Assembly: GCA_947383005.1 (NCBI GenBank)
Contig: CANDBT010000003.1
Coordinates: forward strand, 1 to 64,000
Direction: 5' to 3'
Length of the DNA stretch: 64,000 nucleotides
Source of the DNA: an uncultured bacterium
GTDB lineage: Bacteria > Bacillota > Clostridia > Lachnospirales > Lachnospiraceae
A model generated the notes under the pieces. That model worked only from the letters and a program-made list of their open reading frames with translations, searched no databases and was not told the origin of the DNA. Both the position numbers and the translations under genes were made by a program. Shown here piece by piece: positions 53,283 to 62,761 of this stretch; within the stretch, counting starts at the first letter, position 1; the number at the start of each line of letters is the position of its first letter.

Positions 53283-53597
53283 ATGGAAGGAGCAGCTTTT
53301 ATTACGCCGATGATGCCGTGGAGCAGGATCGGGGATTTGAATGAGGTCCAGTATGCGCCGACAGCCAATGCGGAAGCATCTTTATTTAAAGATATATTTA
53401 AAAATACGATTAACCGGGTGAAAGAAACCCAGGCGGACGTGGAACATAAGCAATACCTTCTGGCGACGGGGCAGTTGGATGATGTCCATACCCTTCCTAT
53501 AGCGGAAGCCAAAGCGGGATTGGCTTTGGATGTGATGATTACCCTGCGTAATAAGACTCTTGAATCTTACAGCGAATTGATAAAGATCAACGTCTAA
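53283..53597 (+). CDS. fliE: Flagellar hook-basal body protein FliE
   Basis: This 104-residue protein joins the MS ring to the rod. Family features are the VKETQADVEHKQYLLATGQL helix, DVHTLPIAEAKAGLALDVMI and the terminal RNKTLESYSELIKINV. AAGGAGGTAATT gives a strong site. It stands directly after flgB. Confidence 0.95.
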   Translation: MEGAAFITPMMPWSRIGDLNEVQYAPTANAEASLFKDIFKNTINRVKETQADVEHKQYLLATGQLDDVHTLPIAEAKAGLALDVMITLRNKTLESYSELIKINV

Positions 53598-53624
53598 ATT
53601 ATCTTATAGGACAGAAGGTTGGAT

Positions 53625-55388
53625 ATGGACACGAAAAATGTAAAAGAGAGCTGGCTGAAGATGCCGGCCAAGACCAGGAATATTTTGGTAGCGATCGTAG
53701 GCGGGACAGCGGTGATCGCCATTGTGGCAATATTGTTATTAAACAGAGGGAAAAACTCGGATTTCAGCACTTTGTTTACCGGTTTGAGCCAGGATGAAGC
53801 TCAGCAAGTGGTTGCCCTTTTGCAGGATGAAGGTATTGATTACCGTTATAATAACAGCAACGGGGCCATACGCGTTCCGGCGGCGTCGGTGGAGCAAACC
53901 AGAGCCGATCTCGCTGCCAAAGGATATCCGAAAAGCGGTTTCGCTTATGACGTGTATTTGCAGAACAGCGGTTTGATGTCTACGGAATCGGACAAAGAAC
54001 GAGTGTCCGTATTTGATTTGCAGAATCGCCTGGGAGCTACGATTCAGCAGTTTGAGGGCGTTCGGGATGCCAAAGTGACGATTGTTATGGGCAGTGACGA
54101 ACGATATGCTATGGGGGATGACAGCAGTACTTCCGCTTCCGCTTCGGTTATGGTTACGATGCAGAATGGCAGTGTGCTGACTGCCGACAAGGCCCAGGCG
54201 GTGAAAAATCTGGTTTCCCATGCGGTTCCCAATTTAAGTTTTACCGATGTGGCGGTTTTTGATTCCGCTACGATGATGGAAGTCGGAGGAGAGGGCAGCG
54301 GTTCCTCGGGAAGCCTTACTGATGCTACCAGTCTTACCAGTTTGGTGGAGAGCAACATAGCGGCCAATGTGCGGAGGGTGCTGGAGCAGCTTTATGGTAC
54401 GGGCAATGTGGCGGTATCCGTAAAAGCAACTTTAAATATGGATCGGATTATTCGGGAGACAACCCAATACACGACGCCGGACAAGATTGATGAGGAAGAT
54501 AAAGAGGGGCTTTTGTTCAATGAAGACCTGACCAATGAAAGCACTTCATCTTCAGATCAGAATGCCGGAGGCCTGGTTGGCGCCGATGCCAATGCGGATA
54601 CTCCCCGCTATACCAATGAGAATGGAACGGGGCAGGTCAATGACAGCTATGCCAACGGTACTTCATCCAGGGAGTGGCTGTTTAATGAATTAAAGGAACA
54701 ACTGGAACGCGATCCGGGTGTACTTTTGGAGGACGCGTCTATCGGTATTGTGATTAATACCGATAAGACGGATATACCGGTGGAAAATCTGATGAGGCTG
54801 GTTGCCAACTCGGCCGGGATTTCCGTGGAAGAGGTGGATCAGAAAGTTACGATTATCCGTGATCCGGGCCTGGTGCAGGATGTTCCTGTGGTCACTCCTG
54901 GGGACGACGGCGATGGGCCGGATACCCGCAGCATATGGGATCGATTGAAAACAATTCCTCTTTTGGTTTGGATTGCTATAGGCGCCGCGGTTGTACTGTT
55001 GTTTTTGCTGCTGTTATTGCTGCTTCTTATCCGGAGCCGCAGGAAGAAAAAACTGGCGACGATGGAAGGAGATCAGTTTATTGGAGGCGACCAGATGGGG
55101 TCTGAGGAGTGGCCTTTAGACGAGAACGGCCAGCCTGTCCCGGGAGCTGACCCGCAGGGGGCGGGACACGGGGCGCCGCCGATGGTTACTCCTGAGGAAG
55201 ATGAATTTGCAAAGAATGAAGAGATTTTGAATCTCCGTATGCAGCATAGCCTGCGCTTGAAGCAGAATATTGGCGACTTTGTTGATCAGAATCCGCAGAT
55301 AGCGGCGAAACTGGTGCAGAGCTGGCTTAGAGGAGAGGAGGAGGATGACGATGGCGGCAGAAGCGCGCACAGAAGCGGCAGAAAGTAG
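53625..55388 (+). CDS. fliF: Flagellar MS-ring protein FliF
   Basis: This 587-residue protein forms the MS ring. One transmembrane helix lies near residues 18-42 (ILVAIVGGTAVIAIVAILLL) and another near 447-470, before a cytoplasmic tail that binds FliG. The extracytoplasmic region includes YRYNNSNGAIRVPAASVEQT and the RVLEQLYGTGNVAVSVKATL segment. ATG 53625 is chosen with GAAGG six bases upstream. Its 3' end overlaps fliG by about 38 bases. Confidence 0.95.
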   Translation: MDTKNVKESWLKMPAKTRNILVAIVGGTAVIAIVAILLLNRGKNSDFSTLFTGLSQDEAQQVVALLQDEGIDYRYNNSNGAIRVPAASVEQTRADLAAKGYPKSGFAYDVYLQNSGLMSTESDKERVSVFDLQNRLGATIQQFEGVRDAKVTIVMGSDERYAMGDDSSTSASASVMVTMQNGSVLTADKAQAVKNLVSHAVPNLSFTDVAVFDSATMMEVGGEGSGSSGSLTDATSLTSLVESNIAANVRRVLEQLYGTGNVAVSVKATLNMDRIIRETTQYTTPDKIDEEDKEGLLFNEDLTNESTSSSDQNAGGLVGADANADTPRYTNENGTGQVNDSYANGTSSREWLFNELKEQLERDPGVLLEDASIGIVINTDKTDIPVENLMRLVANSAGISVEEVDQKVTIIRDPGLVQDVPVVTPGDDGDGPDTRSIWDRLKTIPLLVWIAIGAAVVLLFLLLLLLLLIRSRRKKKLATMEGDQFIGGDQMGSEEWPLDENGQPVPGADPQGAGHGAPPMVTPEEDEFAKNEEILNLRMQHSLRLKQNIGDFVDQNPQIAAKLVQSWLRGEEEDDDGGRSAHRSGRK

Positions 55389-56412
55389 TCAGGTTAAGGA
55401 AGAAGAAGTCATAACCGACATAAAGGCGAAAGCGGCTTTGGTGGTTGTGTCCCTTGGGGCCGACAGGGCTTCCCAGATTTATAAATATTTGAATGAGCAG
55501 GATATCGAGGAACTTACATACGAAGTAGCAAAACTGGGGAAGACAACGAACAGCCAGGTTGAGTCGACGTTGGATGAATTTTACAAATTGTGTCTTACTC
55601 ACAAAATGATGACTGACGGCGGCTTGGATTATGCCAGAAATGTTTTGGAAAAGGCGTTTGGCGAGTCTACGGCCAGGAATCTTTTGGAAAAAGTTTCCAA
55701 GACATTACAGTCAAAACCATTCAATTTCTTTACTAAGGGAGATCCCAAAGCCTTGCTTTCCCTGCTGCAAAACGAGCGTCCGCAGGTGATTGCCTTGATT
55801 ATGGCTTATATGGATCCTCAGCAGTCGGCGCAGGTATTGGAACAGCTTCCGGAAGAAAAACGGATTCAGGCTGTGGAATGCATGGCTCGTATGGATAGGG
55901 TTTCCCCTGAAGCAATAGCGATTGTGGAAGAGGAAATGAAGAGGAAATTTGCTACCATCATCACCAGTGAGGATAATATGAGCCTTGGCGGTGTGGATTA
56001 TGTCGCGGATATGATGAATAATATTGACCGCAGCAGCGAGCGGAAGATATTTGAAGAGTTGGATAAGAGAAATCCGGAACTTTCTCAGAGCATCCGTGAG
56101 AAGATGTTTGTATTCGAGAATATTTTGGATATGGATGACCGGTCCGTGCAGCGCTTTATCAGGGAATGCGATACCAAAGACGTCGTGTATGCCTTGAAGA
56201 GCGCTTCCGAGGAGATGAAGGCCGTATTCTTCAAGAACATGTCCAAGCGTATGTCTGATTCGGTTCGGGGCGATTTGGAGATTACGACCAATGTCCGTTT
56301 GAAAGATGTCGAAGAGGCGCAGCAGCGTATTGTTAATATTATCAGAAAATTGGAAGAACAGGGCGAAGTGATTATCAAGAAGGGAGGCGAGGATGATAAC
56401 ATCATCGTCTAA
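55351..56412 (+). CDS. fliG: Flagellar motor switch protein FliG
   Basis: This 353-residue switch protein carries the three FliG domains, with the middle domain GDPKALLSLLQNERPQVIAL and QSAQVLEQLPEEKRIQ and the C-terminal torque helix LKSASEEMKAVFFKNMSKRM. Start at 55351 fits AGGAGG spacing better than ATG 55345. The gene overlaps fliF and fliH, showing tight coupling. Confidence 0.95.
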   Translation: MAAEARTEAAESSQVKEEEVITDIKAKAALVVVSLGADRASQIYKYLNEQDIEELTYEVAKLGKTTNSQVESTLDEFYKLCLTHKMMTDGGLDYARNVLEKAFGESTARNLLEKVSKTLQSKPFNFFTKGDPKALLSLLQNERPQVIALIMAYMDPQQSAQVLEQLPEEKRIQAVECMARMDRVSPEAIAIVEEEMKRKFATIITSEDNMSLGGVDYVADMMNNIDRSSERKIFEELDKRNPELSQSIREKMFVFENILDMDDRSVQRFIRECDTKDVVYALKSASEEMKAVFFKNMSKRMSDSVRGDLEITTNVRLKDVEEAQQRIVNIIRKLEEQGEVIIKKGGEDDNIIV

Positions 56413-57277
56413 ATCAAAACGGGTCATCAAACGCTCTGCGATGCCACAAAATCTGATAATTGAACAATATACGCTTCCCCTTGAGCAGACTGCCAAACGG
56501 GAGATTGTTGAAAAAAAACCGATTTTTCCCCACTATAGCAAAGATGGCAAGAAAAAGGAGGCGGATATCCAGGAAAGAGAAGATGAAATTTTCCGGGATG
56601 AAACCGAGGAAGAACAGGATAGCCGCCGCTTTAGGGAGGATTATCTGGAAGAAGAAAAAGAGGAAGCCAGGCGGATTCTGGAGGAAGCAAGCCAGGAAGC
56701 CCAAAGAATACTGGGAGAAGCCCGGGAACAGGCTAGGAGGGAGAAAGAAGAGGCCAGGACTGCCGGGTACAAAAAAGGTTATGAGGATGGCCAGCGGGAA
56801 GGCAAAATGATAGCTGAAGGTCAGGTCCGCCAGGAATTTCAACAGCATTTGGATGCTTTTCAGACGGATGTCCGTCAGACTTTCCAGGCAATAGAGATGG
56901 CTAAAGAAAAATGTATCCGCGATTATTTGGATCAGCTTAAGGACTGCGCCATAGCTATCGGGGAAAAAGTCATTCATATTAGCCTCAGGTCCAGCGGCGA
57001 GGTAATCAAACAGATGATTATTTCCGCTACCGAGAAGCTGAAGAAGACAGCCTGGGTTAAGATATACATAGAAAAATGCGATTATGATATGATGATGGAG
57101 ACAGATACGGATATCTTGGATCAGCTTTCCCATCTGTCAGACAATATTAAGTTTATTGTTATGGATAAGGAAGAAAGAGGCAACTGCATTATTGAAATGC
57201 CGGAAGAGATAATTGATATCAGTGTTAATGCACAGATTGAGAATATTAAGGATATCTTGGAAAATGTGAGGGTATAG
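56393..57277 (+). CDS. fliH: Flagellar assembly protein FliH
   Basis: This 294-residue protein regulates the FliI ATPase of the flagellar export apparatus. A long charged coiled coil (about residues 60-130, Glu/Arg-rich with EEARRILEEASQEAQRILGE) leads into GYKKGYEDGQREGK and a V-ATPase-E-like C-terminal domain. The start overlaps fliG by 20 bases. The N-terminal 60 residues are not conserved. Confidence 0.9.
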   Translation: MITSSSKSKRVIKRSAMPQNLIIEQYTLPLEQTAKREIVEKKPIFPHYSKDGKKKEADIQEREDEIFRDETEEEQDSRRFREDYLEEEKEEARRILEEASQEAQRILGEAREQARREKEEARTAGYKKGYEDGQREGKMIAEGQVRQEFQQHLDAFQTDVRQTFQAIEMAKEKCIRDYLDQLKDCAIAIGEKVIHISLRSSGEVIKQMIISATEKLKKTAWVKIYIEKCDYDMMMETDTDILDQLSHLSDNIKFIVMDKEERGNCIIEMPEEIIDISVNAQIENIKDILENVRV

Positions 57278-57285
57278 GGAAAGTT

Positions 57286-58587
57286 ATGTTTGCGAAGATA
57301 CCTCAGTTAATCAGCAAATCAGAGACAGTGAGCCATATCGGAAAAATCGATAATGTAGTGGGAATGTCTATGGAAGCATCGGGCGGCCGTTCCAGCATTG
57401 GCGATATTGTGATGATCTATAACGAAGAACAGAACCGTCAGATGCCGGCCGAGGTAGTGGGCTTCAAGGACGGCAAGATTCAGTTGATGACTTATGAAGC
57501 TACCAATGGCATTGCTTCGGGAAGCTTTGTGCGTAACACCAGGCGTAGGCTGAAGGTGCCGGTGGGGGATTTCCTGCGGGGAAGGATTATCAATGCCCTG
57601 GGAGAACCGATTGACGGAGGCGCCCCGCTTCCGTCCAGCAGGCATTATACCGTGAGCAATCCGTATATCAATCCGCTGGCCCGCCCGCCGATCAGGGAGA
57701 GACTGGAATTTGGCGTTAAGGCTATCGACGGTTTAAATACCATTGGCAAAGGGCAGAGGATCGGGATTTTTGCCGGTTCCGGCGTGGGAAAGAGTACCTT
57801 GATGGGGATGATTGCCAAAAACGTCAAGACGGATATCAATGTGATTGCCCTTGTGGGAGAGCGTGGCCGTGAGGTGCTGGAATTTGTCCAGAAAGATTTG
57901 GGGGAGGAAGGCATGCGGCGCTCCGTGTTGGTTGTAGCTACATCGGATCAGCCAGCCATGCTGCGGATGAAATGTCCTTTGGTGGCCACGACGATTGCCG
58001 AATATTTCAAAGATCAGGGCTATGATGTGTTGCTTATGATGGATTCCCTTACCCGTTACGCTATGGCACAGAGGGAGATTGGCCTGGCCATTGGCGAGCC
58101 GCCGATTGCCAGAGGCTATACGCCCTCTATTTATGCTGAATTCCCTAAGCTTTTGGAGCGAAGCGGGAATTTTGGCAACGGTTCCATAACCGGGGTTTAT
58201 ACTGTGCTGGTGGAAGGAGACGATACCAATGAACCGATATCCGACACGGTCAGAGGAATCTTGGATGGCCATATTGTGCTAAGCAGGCAACTGGCCAATG
58301 AAAACCATTTTCCCGCAATTGATATCGGCGCCAGTATTTCCCGTCTTATGGTGGAGATCGTCCCCGAGGAGCATCAGAAAATAGCTTCCCGAATGAGAAA
58401 TCTTTTGGGACTTTATCAGAAAAACGCCGATTTGATTTCCATAGGAGCCTACAAAAGAGGAGCCAATCCGGCGTTGGATGAGGCCGTTTCCAAGATAAAC
58501 GACATCAATGCATTTTTGCAGCAAGATATTAATGAAAGCTTTACTTATGAAGAAACTCTGCGGCGTATGGAGAAAATAACAGGTTAA
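57286..58587 (+). CDS. fliI: Flagellum-specific ATP synthase FliI
   Basis: This 433-residue F1-beta-like ATPase energises flagellar type III export. It has the Walker A GIFAGSGVGKSTLMGMIAKN, GERGREVLEF, Walker B DVLLMMDSLTRYAMAQREIG and the FliI/type III signature GEPPIARGYTPSIYAEFPKL. It begins eight bases after fliH with a weak AGGGAAAG site. Confidence 0.97.
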   Translation: MFAKIPQLISKSETVSHIGKIDNVVGMSMEASGGRSSIGDIVMIYNEEQNRQMPAEVVGFKDGKIQLMTYEATNGIASGSFVRNTRRRLKVPVGDFLRGRIINALGEPIDGGAPLPSSRHYTVSNPYINPLARPPIRERLEFGVKAIDGLNTIGKGQRIGIFAGSGVGKSTLMGMIAKNVKTDINVIALVGERGREVLEFVQKDLGEEGMRRSVLVVATSDQPAMLRMKCPLVATTIAEYFKDQGYDVLLMMDSLTRYAMAQREIGLAIGEPPIARGYTPSIYAEFPKLLERSGNFGNGSITGVYTVLVEGDDTNEPISDTVRGILDGHIVLSRQLANENHFPAIDIGASISRLMVEIVPEEHQKIASRMRNLLGLYQKNADLISIGAYKRGANPALDEAVSKINDINAFLQQDINESFTYEETLRRMEKITG

Positions 58588-58603
58588 TTCCGGAGGAGAG
58601 ACG

Positions 58604-59062
58604 GTGAAGCAGTTTAAATATCGGTTGGAAACCGTGTTGACGTATAAAACACAGGTGTTGGATAACTTGAAAGTTGAACACGCGGCTATTGTCCAGAGCG
58701 TAAACCGGAAGCAGGATGAAATCCGGAGCCTGAATCAGGAACTGACAGGGTTTGAGCAGGACTTTGACAAAACGAAAGAGACTGGGGCTAGCATTGAGAA
58801 TTATCGTTTGTTTGATATGTGTATCGGCCGTATGGAAGAGATCATTGATGAGGAAAAAGGCCGCTTGAAAGATTTGAAAAAGAAAGAAAACGAAAAAAGG
58901 CAGGAAGTAATTACGGCGAAGGTTGATACCTCCAAATTCGAAAAGCTTAAGGAAAAGAAGGTCCAGGAATATCAAAAGGCGGTAATGAAGGCAGACGAGG
59001 TTTTTGTGGAAGAATTTGTGTCAAATACGGCTTTGCGTATGCGCCATCAGCACAGAGGTTGA
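58604..59062 (+). CDS. fliJ: Flagellar export protein FliJ
   Basis: This 152-residue coiled-coil protein has the FliJ start KQFKYRLETVLTYKTQVLDN and continuous heptads to its C-terminus. FliJ links the FliI ring to the export gate. GTG start at 58604 is supported by GGAGGAG seven bases upstream. Position between fliI and fliK is typical. Confidence 0.9.
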   Translation: MKQFKYRLETVLTYKTQVLDNLKVEHAAIVQSVNRKQDEIRSLNQELTGFEQDFDKTKETGASIENYRLFDMCIGRMEEIIDEEKGRLKDLKKKENEKRQEVITAKVDTSKFEKLKEKKVQEYQKAVMKADEVFVEEFVSNTALRMRHQHRG

Positions 59063-59169
59063 AAGCGTTTGACCAGAAGAAGCCCATGGAAAGGATAATC
59101 ACAGGTTATATATATCCTGTTGATTATAAATAATTTTTTGTATCATCTATCAAAACAGAAAGGAGTGAT

Positions 59170-60333
59170 GTGGTGGAAGCAACAGTGAGATTAGCTAATG
59201 TCATGCCAGCAAAGGCGTCAATTTCCCAGGGAAGCCAACAGGTAAAAGCTTCTGGCCAGCAGGGGGATTTTATTCAGATGCTGCAGGAGAAAAAAGAGCT
59301 GGCCGGACAGCCGGAGCAGCAGGAGACAGAAGAAACTCAGGCTGCGGTTTCGGGACAGGAAGCAGACGGCTCTTCCAAAAGCCAAAAAGAGGAGCAAAAG
59401 ACCGAAGGTGCAGGGCAGGAAGGAACCGTACAGCAGGAAGCCTTGCAACAGGCGGCCTTGATGCAGATGGCGGCTCAGATAACCGTGGCGGAACCTGAGA
59501 CTATTATGCAGCAGCCGGTGGCTGTGGAGACGGTTGGAGAACCGGTGCAGCAGGAGGCCGCCGGCGTAGCCAGGGCTTTGACGGAAGAAAAGGCCATGCA
59601 AAGCCAGGATAAAGAGCTTGCGATTCCCCTAAAGGAAGCTTCTTCCAAAGATGTGGTTCCCAAAACAGCAGAACATGTGGCAGCCGGAGAAGAGCAGAAA
59701 GCAGTCCAGTCGCAGAAGCCGGCGGACGGTCAGAAAGAGCAGGAAGCTCAGCCGCAAAAGCAGCAGGTGCCGTCTCCTCAGGGAGTTGTGAGGAGGGAAA
59801 GAGAAACGCCGAATGATGACGGTGTCCATCAAGCCGCGGTTTACGGTGAAAATCGGTTTGCGGTAAGCCAGCCGGAGGAAAGCCCGATGGTTTTTAAAAC
59901 CAGGGAAGTGCCGTTAAAGACGACGATGGAGACGCTTCCGCAGGATTTGGGAAAAACCCTGGCAGCCAAATTGTCATCGGATAACAGAAGCCTGACTGTT
60001 GAGCTGGAGCCGGCTTCGCTGGGCAAGCTGACAATCCGCCTCGTGTATGAGGGGCAGAGGGCTATGGTGTCCATAATGGCTTCCAATCCCAAGACGCTGG
60101 AACTTTTAAGTGAGAAAGCGGCCGAGATTGCTTCAATATTGAAGGAAAAGACCGGACAGGAAACACTCATTTATACTCAGCAGCCTGAACAAGGTTCCGA
60201 CCAGTACAAGGAGAACCAAAACGGTCAGGGCCAGGGAGCTTTTGAAAATCAGGAGAGAGGATACCAGGGACGGGGAAAAGAAGAGCATCAGCAGGAGTCT
60301 TTTGCCCAGCAGCTTCGTCTGGGACTGGTGTAA
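59170..60333 (+). CDS. fliK: Flagellar hook-length control protein FliK
   Basis: This 387-residue protein is Gln/Glu/Ala-rich over residues 1-230 and carries the compact C-terminal hook-length domain (about 255-345: LGKTLAAKLSSDNRSLTVEL, EPASLGKLTIRLVYEG). It acts as the molecular ruler and export substrate switch. GTG at 59170 (or 59173) follows AAAGGAG. The low-complexity N-terminal part varies widely in the family. Confidence 0.88.
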   Translation: MVEATVRLANVMPAKASISQGSQQVKASGQQGDFIQMLQEKKELAGQPEQQETEETQAAVSGQEADGSSKSQKEEQKTEGAGQEGTVQQEALQQAALMQMAAQITVAEPETIMQQPVAVETVGEPVQQEAAGVARALTEEKAMQSQDKELAIPLKEASSKDVVPKTAEHVAAGEEQKAVQSQKPADGQKEQEAQPQKQQVPSPQGVVRRERETPNDDGVHQAAVYGENRFAVSQPEESPMVFKTREVPLKTTMETLPQDLGKTLAAKLSSDNRSLTVELEPASLGKLTIRLVYEGQRAMVSIMASNPKTLELLSEKAAEIASILKEKTGQETLIYTQQPEQGSDQYKENQNGQGQGAFENQERGYQGRGKEEHQQESFAQQLRLGLV

Positions 60334-60372
60334 AAAGACAGAAAAGCTAGGAAGGAAAGAGGAAAGCGACTT

Positions 60373-60924
60373 ATGGCAGATGTAAATTCAATCAGCGGAA
60401 CAAGTGATCCATACGCAGATACCTATTATACTGCGTCAGTCAATGATAAGAATACCCTAAGCATGACAGGATTTTTCCAGCTTATGGCGGTGCAACTGCA
60501 AAATCAGGATATGAGCAACCCTATGGACAACAGCGAACTTATGGCTCAGATGACCCAGATGGCCATGGTACAGTCCATGACATCGATGACCGACGCGATC
60601 GAAAATTCCACGGCGATATCCACACAGGTATATGCGGCAGGGCTGGTTGGCCAGCAGGTCACGGTAGCCATAACGGAAGAAAATTCTTATGGCCAGGACG
60701 TACCAGTAGATGTAAAATACGCGAAAGTGGAATGGGTGGATTTTACCAGCGGTTCTCCCACATTTAAAGTGGAAGGTGATGAGAAAGTTTATCCCCTGAC
60801 TCATTTGGTAGGCATGGGCGAGGTGCCCAATCCGTTCGGAAATAGTTCGGAAGAGGTTGGAAAAAATCCGGATACGGATACGGACAAGAAAACCGACACA
60901 ACCAGCGGAATAGGCACTGTATAA
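60373..60924 (+). CDS. flgD: Flagellar hook assembly protein FlgD
   Basis: This 183-residue hook cap scaffold contains the FlgD core FFQLMAVQLQNQDMSNPMDN and SELMAQMTQMAMVQSM. The C-terminal part is shorter than in enteric FlgD and ends in an Asp/Thr/Lys tail. Order after fliK is normal for Gram-positive flagellar operons. Confidence 0.93.
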   Translation: MADVNSISGTSDPYADTYYTASVNDKNTLSMTGFFQLMAVQLQNQDMSNPMDNSELMAQMTQMAMVQSMTSMTDAIENSTAISTQVYAAGLVGQQVTVAITEENSYGQDVPVDVKYAKVEWVDFTSGSPTFKVEGDEKVYPLTHLVGMGEVPNPFGNSSEEVGKNPDTDTDKKTDTTSGIGTV

Positions 60925-60966
60925 CCAGCAGGCCATAAGGCAATTGTTTTGGAAGAGAGGTATTAT

Positions 60967-61347
60967 ATGGATGTGAAGGGAATGCGTTGCTATGAGAGCA
61001 GCCAGACCGCCATCCCCGGCCAGAATACCGCAGCGCCTGGAACCGGGGGAAAGCAAGCGGAATTTGGAAAACTTCTCCAGGAAAAGGCGAAGGTTGGCCT
61101 TAATTTTTCCAAACATGCCGCTAAGAGAATGAACGAGCGGGGAATTGCCGTTGACAACCAGTTGATGAGCAATTTGGAACAGGCTGTGGAGGATGCCAGA
61201 AAAAAAGGCGCCCGGGACGTAGCCATTATCGGCGCTCAAGGGATTTTTATTGTAAATGTACCCAACAATACGGTGGTTACCACCATGTCCCAGAATGATA
61301 TGAGGGAGAGAGTATTTACCAACATTGACAGTGCCGTCCTGATGTAG
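60967..61347 (+). CDS. Flagellar operon protein, TIGR02530 type
   Basis: This 126-residue protein matches the small family found between flgD and flgE in Firmicutes. The central NFSKHAAKRMNERGI and the DVAIIGAQGIFIVNVPNNTV segment are characteristic. Its function is uncertain; a role in hook assembly is inferred from context. ATG 60967 is chosen over TTG 60949 because GAGAGG precedes it. Confidence 0.88.
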   Translation: MDVKGMRCYESSQTAIPGQNTAAPGTGGKQAEFGKLLQEKAKVGLNFSKHAAKRMNERGIAVDNQLMSNLEQAVEDARKKGARDVAIIGAQGIFIVNVPNNTVVTTMSQNDMRERVFTNIDSAVLM

Positions 61348-61423
61348 CAGGACCTCGTTGGAGGATGCTTTTTTGCCTGCCGGATGGGCAGGCAAAGGGA
61401 TGGCAGAAAAAGGAGAATAAAAT

Positions 61424-62368
61424 ATGTTAAGATGTATGGACTCAGCAGTAGCAGGCCTGCGCGCCCATCAAAATAAAATGGACGTAGTAGGTCATAATAT
61501 CGCAAACGTAAACACTTTTGGTTTTAAAGCTCAGACCTTCACTTTTAAGGAAGCAATGTATCAGACCTCTACCGCTTCTACGGGGAACAACGGAGGGGCC
61601 GGTGGTGTCAACGCCGCCCAGTTCGGTTATGGTACCATGATGGGGACGATAGGTGTGGATATGACAGCCAGTACGCCGACTTATAAAGGCGGTTTTAACG
61701 CTTCCATCAACGGTGAGGGATTCTTTATCACGATGGGATCTAAGAGTCCTGGCGGATCTACCAGTGGCGTAGCGCCGGGAAATTTCAAAAACTACGATTT
61801 TATGTATACGAGGGTTGGACAGTTTAAGCTGGACAGCGAAGGCTATGTGGTGGACAGCAACGGTAATTATATATATGGTTTCCAGCCCACAGATCCCAAA
61901 GATCCGAATAGCATAAGCGGCACGTCAAATTTGGTTGCTCTGCGCGCGCCAAAGGATAACAGCAGCTTCAGTACCAGCACGAGCACTTCCACATCGGTGG
62001 AGGCAGCCCAGTTGAGCAACATTGAAATCAACCAGAACGGTATCATTTCAGCAAAACTTAAAGACACGGGCGAGATTGTTTATTTGGGTACCGTTGCCAT
62101 TGCTACCTTCCAAAACCCTGAAGGTTTGACGAAGGCCGGCGAGAACTACTATACGGCAAAAGACAGTGACAATACCGGTCAATCCAGCGCCACCACGCCA
62201 GGCGGTGAAACCTCCACACTGATGTGCGGCTATATCGAGGCTTCCAACGTAGACCTTGCCCAGGAGTTCTCCGAGATGATTACCACCCACAGAGGGTTCC
62301 AGGCCAATTCCAAGATGATTACTGTGGCGGACGAAATGTTGTCTGACCTGGTAAACATGAAGCGTTAA
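61424..62368 (+). CDS. flgE: Flagellar hook protein FlgE
   Basis: This 314-residue axial protein has the N-terminal motif GLRAHQNKMDVVGHNIANVN, the FINGEGFF-like ASINGEGFFITMGS, and the C-terminal EASNVDLAQEFSEMITTHRG with the closing amphipathic helix. It is rather short for a hook protein, indicating reduced outer domains. The Ser/Thr segment SFSTSTSTSTS lies near residue 185. FlgG or FlgF are unlikely because of its position after flgD. Confidence 0.9.
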   Translation: MLRCMDSAVAGLRAHQNKMDVVGHNIANVNTFGFKAQTFTFKEAMYQTSTASTGNNGGAGGVNAAQFGYGTMMGTIGVDMTASTPTYKGGFNASINGEGFFITMGSKSPGGSTSGVAPGNFKNYDFMYTRVGQFKLDSEGYVVDSNGNYIYGFQPTDPKDPNSISGTSNLVALRAPKDNSSFSTSTSTSTSVEAAQLSNIEINQNGIISAKLKDTGEIVYLGTVAIATFQNPEGLTKAGENYYTAKDSDNTGQSSATTPGGETSTLMCGYIEASNVDLAQEFSEMITTHRGFQANSKMITVADEMLSDLVNMKR

Positions 62369-62456
62369 GATCATGCATTGGTGGAAGAATAATCAAAACC
62401 AAAGAATCGCCGATCGGGCCCGCAAGGCACGTAAGGAAAGGATATCCGGGGAGAGA

Positions 62457-62485
62457 AGCCGTGAGAACGGCTTTTCTTCCGAAAA
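62457..62485 (+). terminator. Weak hairpin inside the operon before flbD
   Basis: AAGCCGT-GAGA-ACGGCTT is followed by TTCTTCC. It might reduce read-through from flgE into flbD-motA-motB. Confidence 0.4.
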
Positions 62486-62516
62486 CGTGATAAGTCAGAA
62501 AGGTGGCGGGAAAAAC

Positions 62517-62708
62517 ATGATAAAAGTAACACGCATAAGCGGCGAGGAAATATATTTAAATGTACTTCAGATTGAATCGATGGAAACAATACCGGAGACA
62601 AAGATTAAAATGATGAATGGTTATTATGTTCTTGTAAAGGAGCCTGCCGATTCTGTCTTGGGTCAAATCCGGGAGTTTATGCATAGCTGTGTCATTTTTG
62701 AGGATTAA
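62517..62708 (+). CDS. flbD: Flagellar protein FlbD
   Basis: This 63-residue protein is the usual size of Firmicute FlbD/SwrD and starts IKVTRISGEEIYLNVLQIES. Homologues raise motor torque in B. subtilis. ATG 62517 follows GGTGGCGGG. An open frame extends upstream to 62373, but the extension is rich in Arg/Lys/Asn, lacks a good start site and is unlike the family. Confidence 0.9.
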   Translation: MIKVTRISGEEIYLNVLQIESMETIPETKIKMMNGYYVLVKEPADSVLGQIREFMHSCVIFED

Positions 62709-62761
62709 GGGCAAATAGCATTCCCGAATTTCAGGCGGGTTTTTGGTAGGAGGAAAAAACA

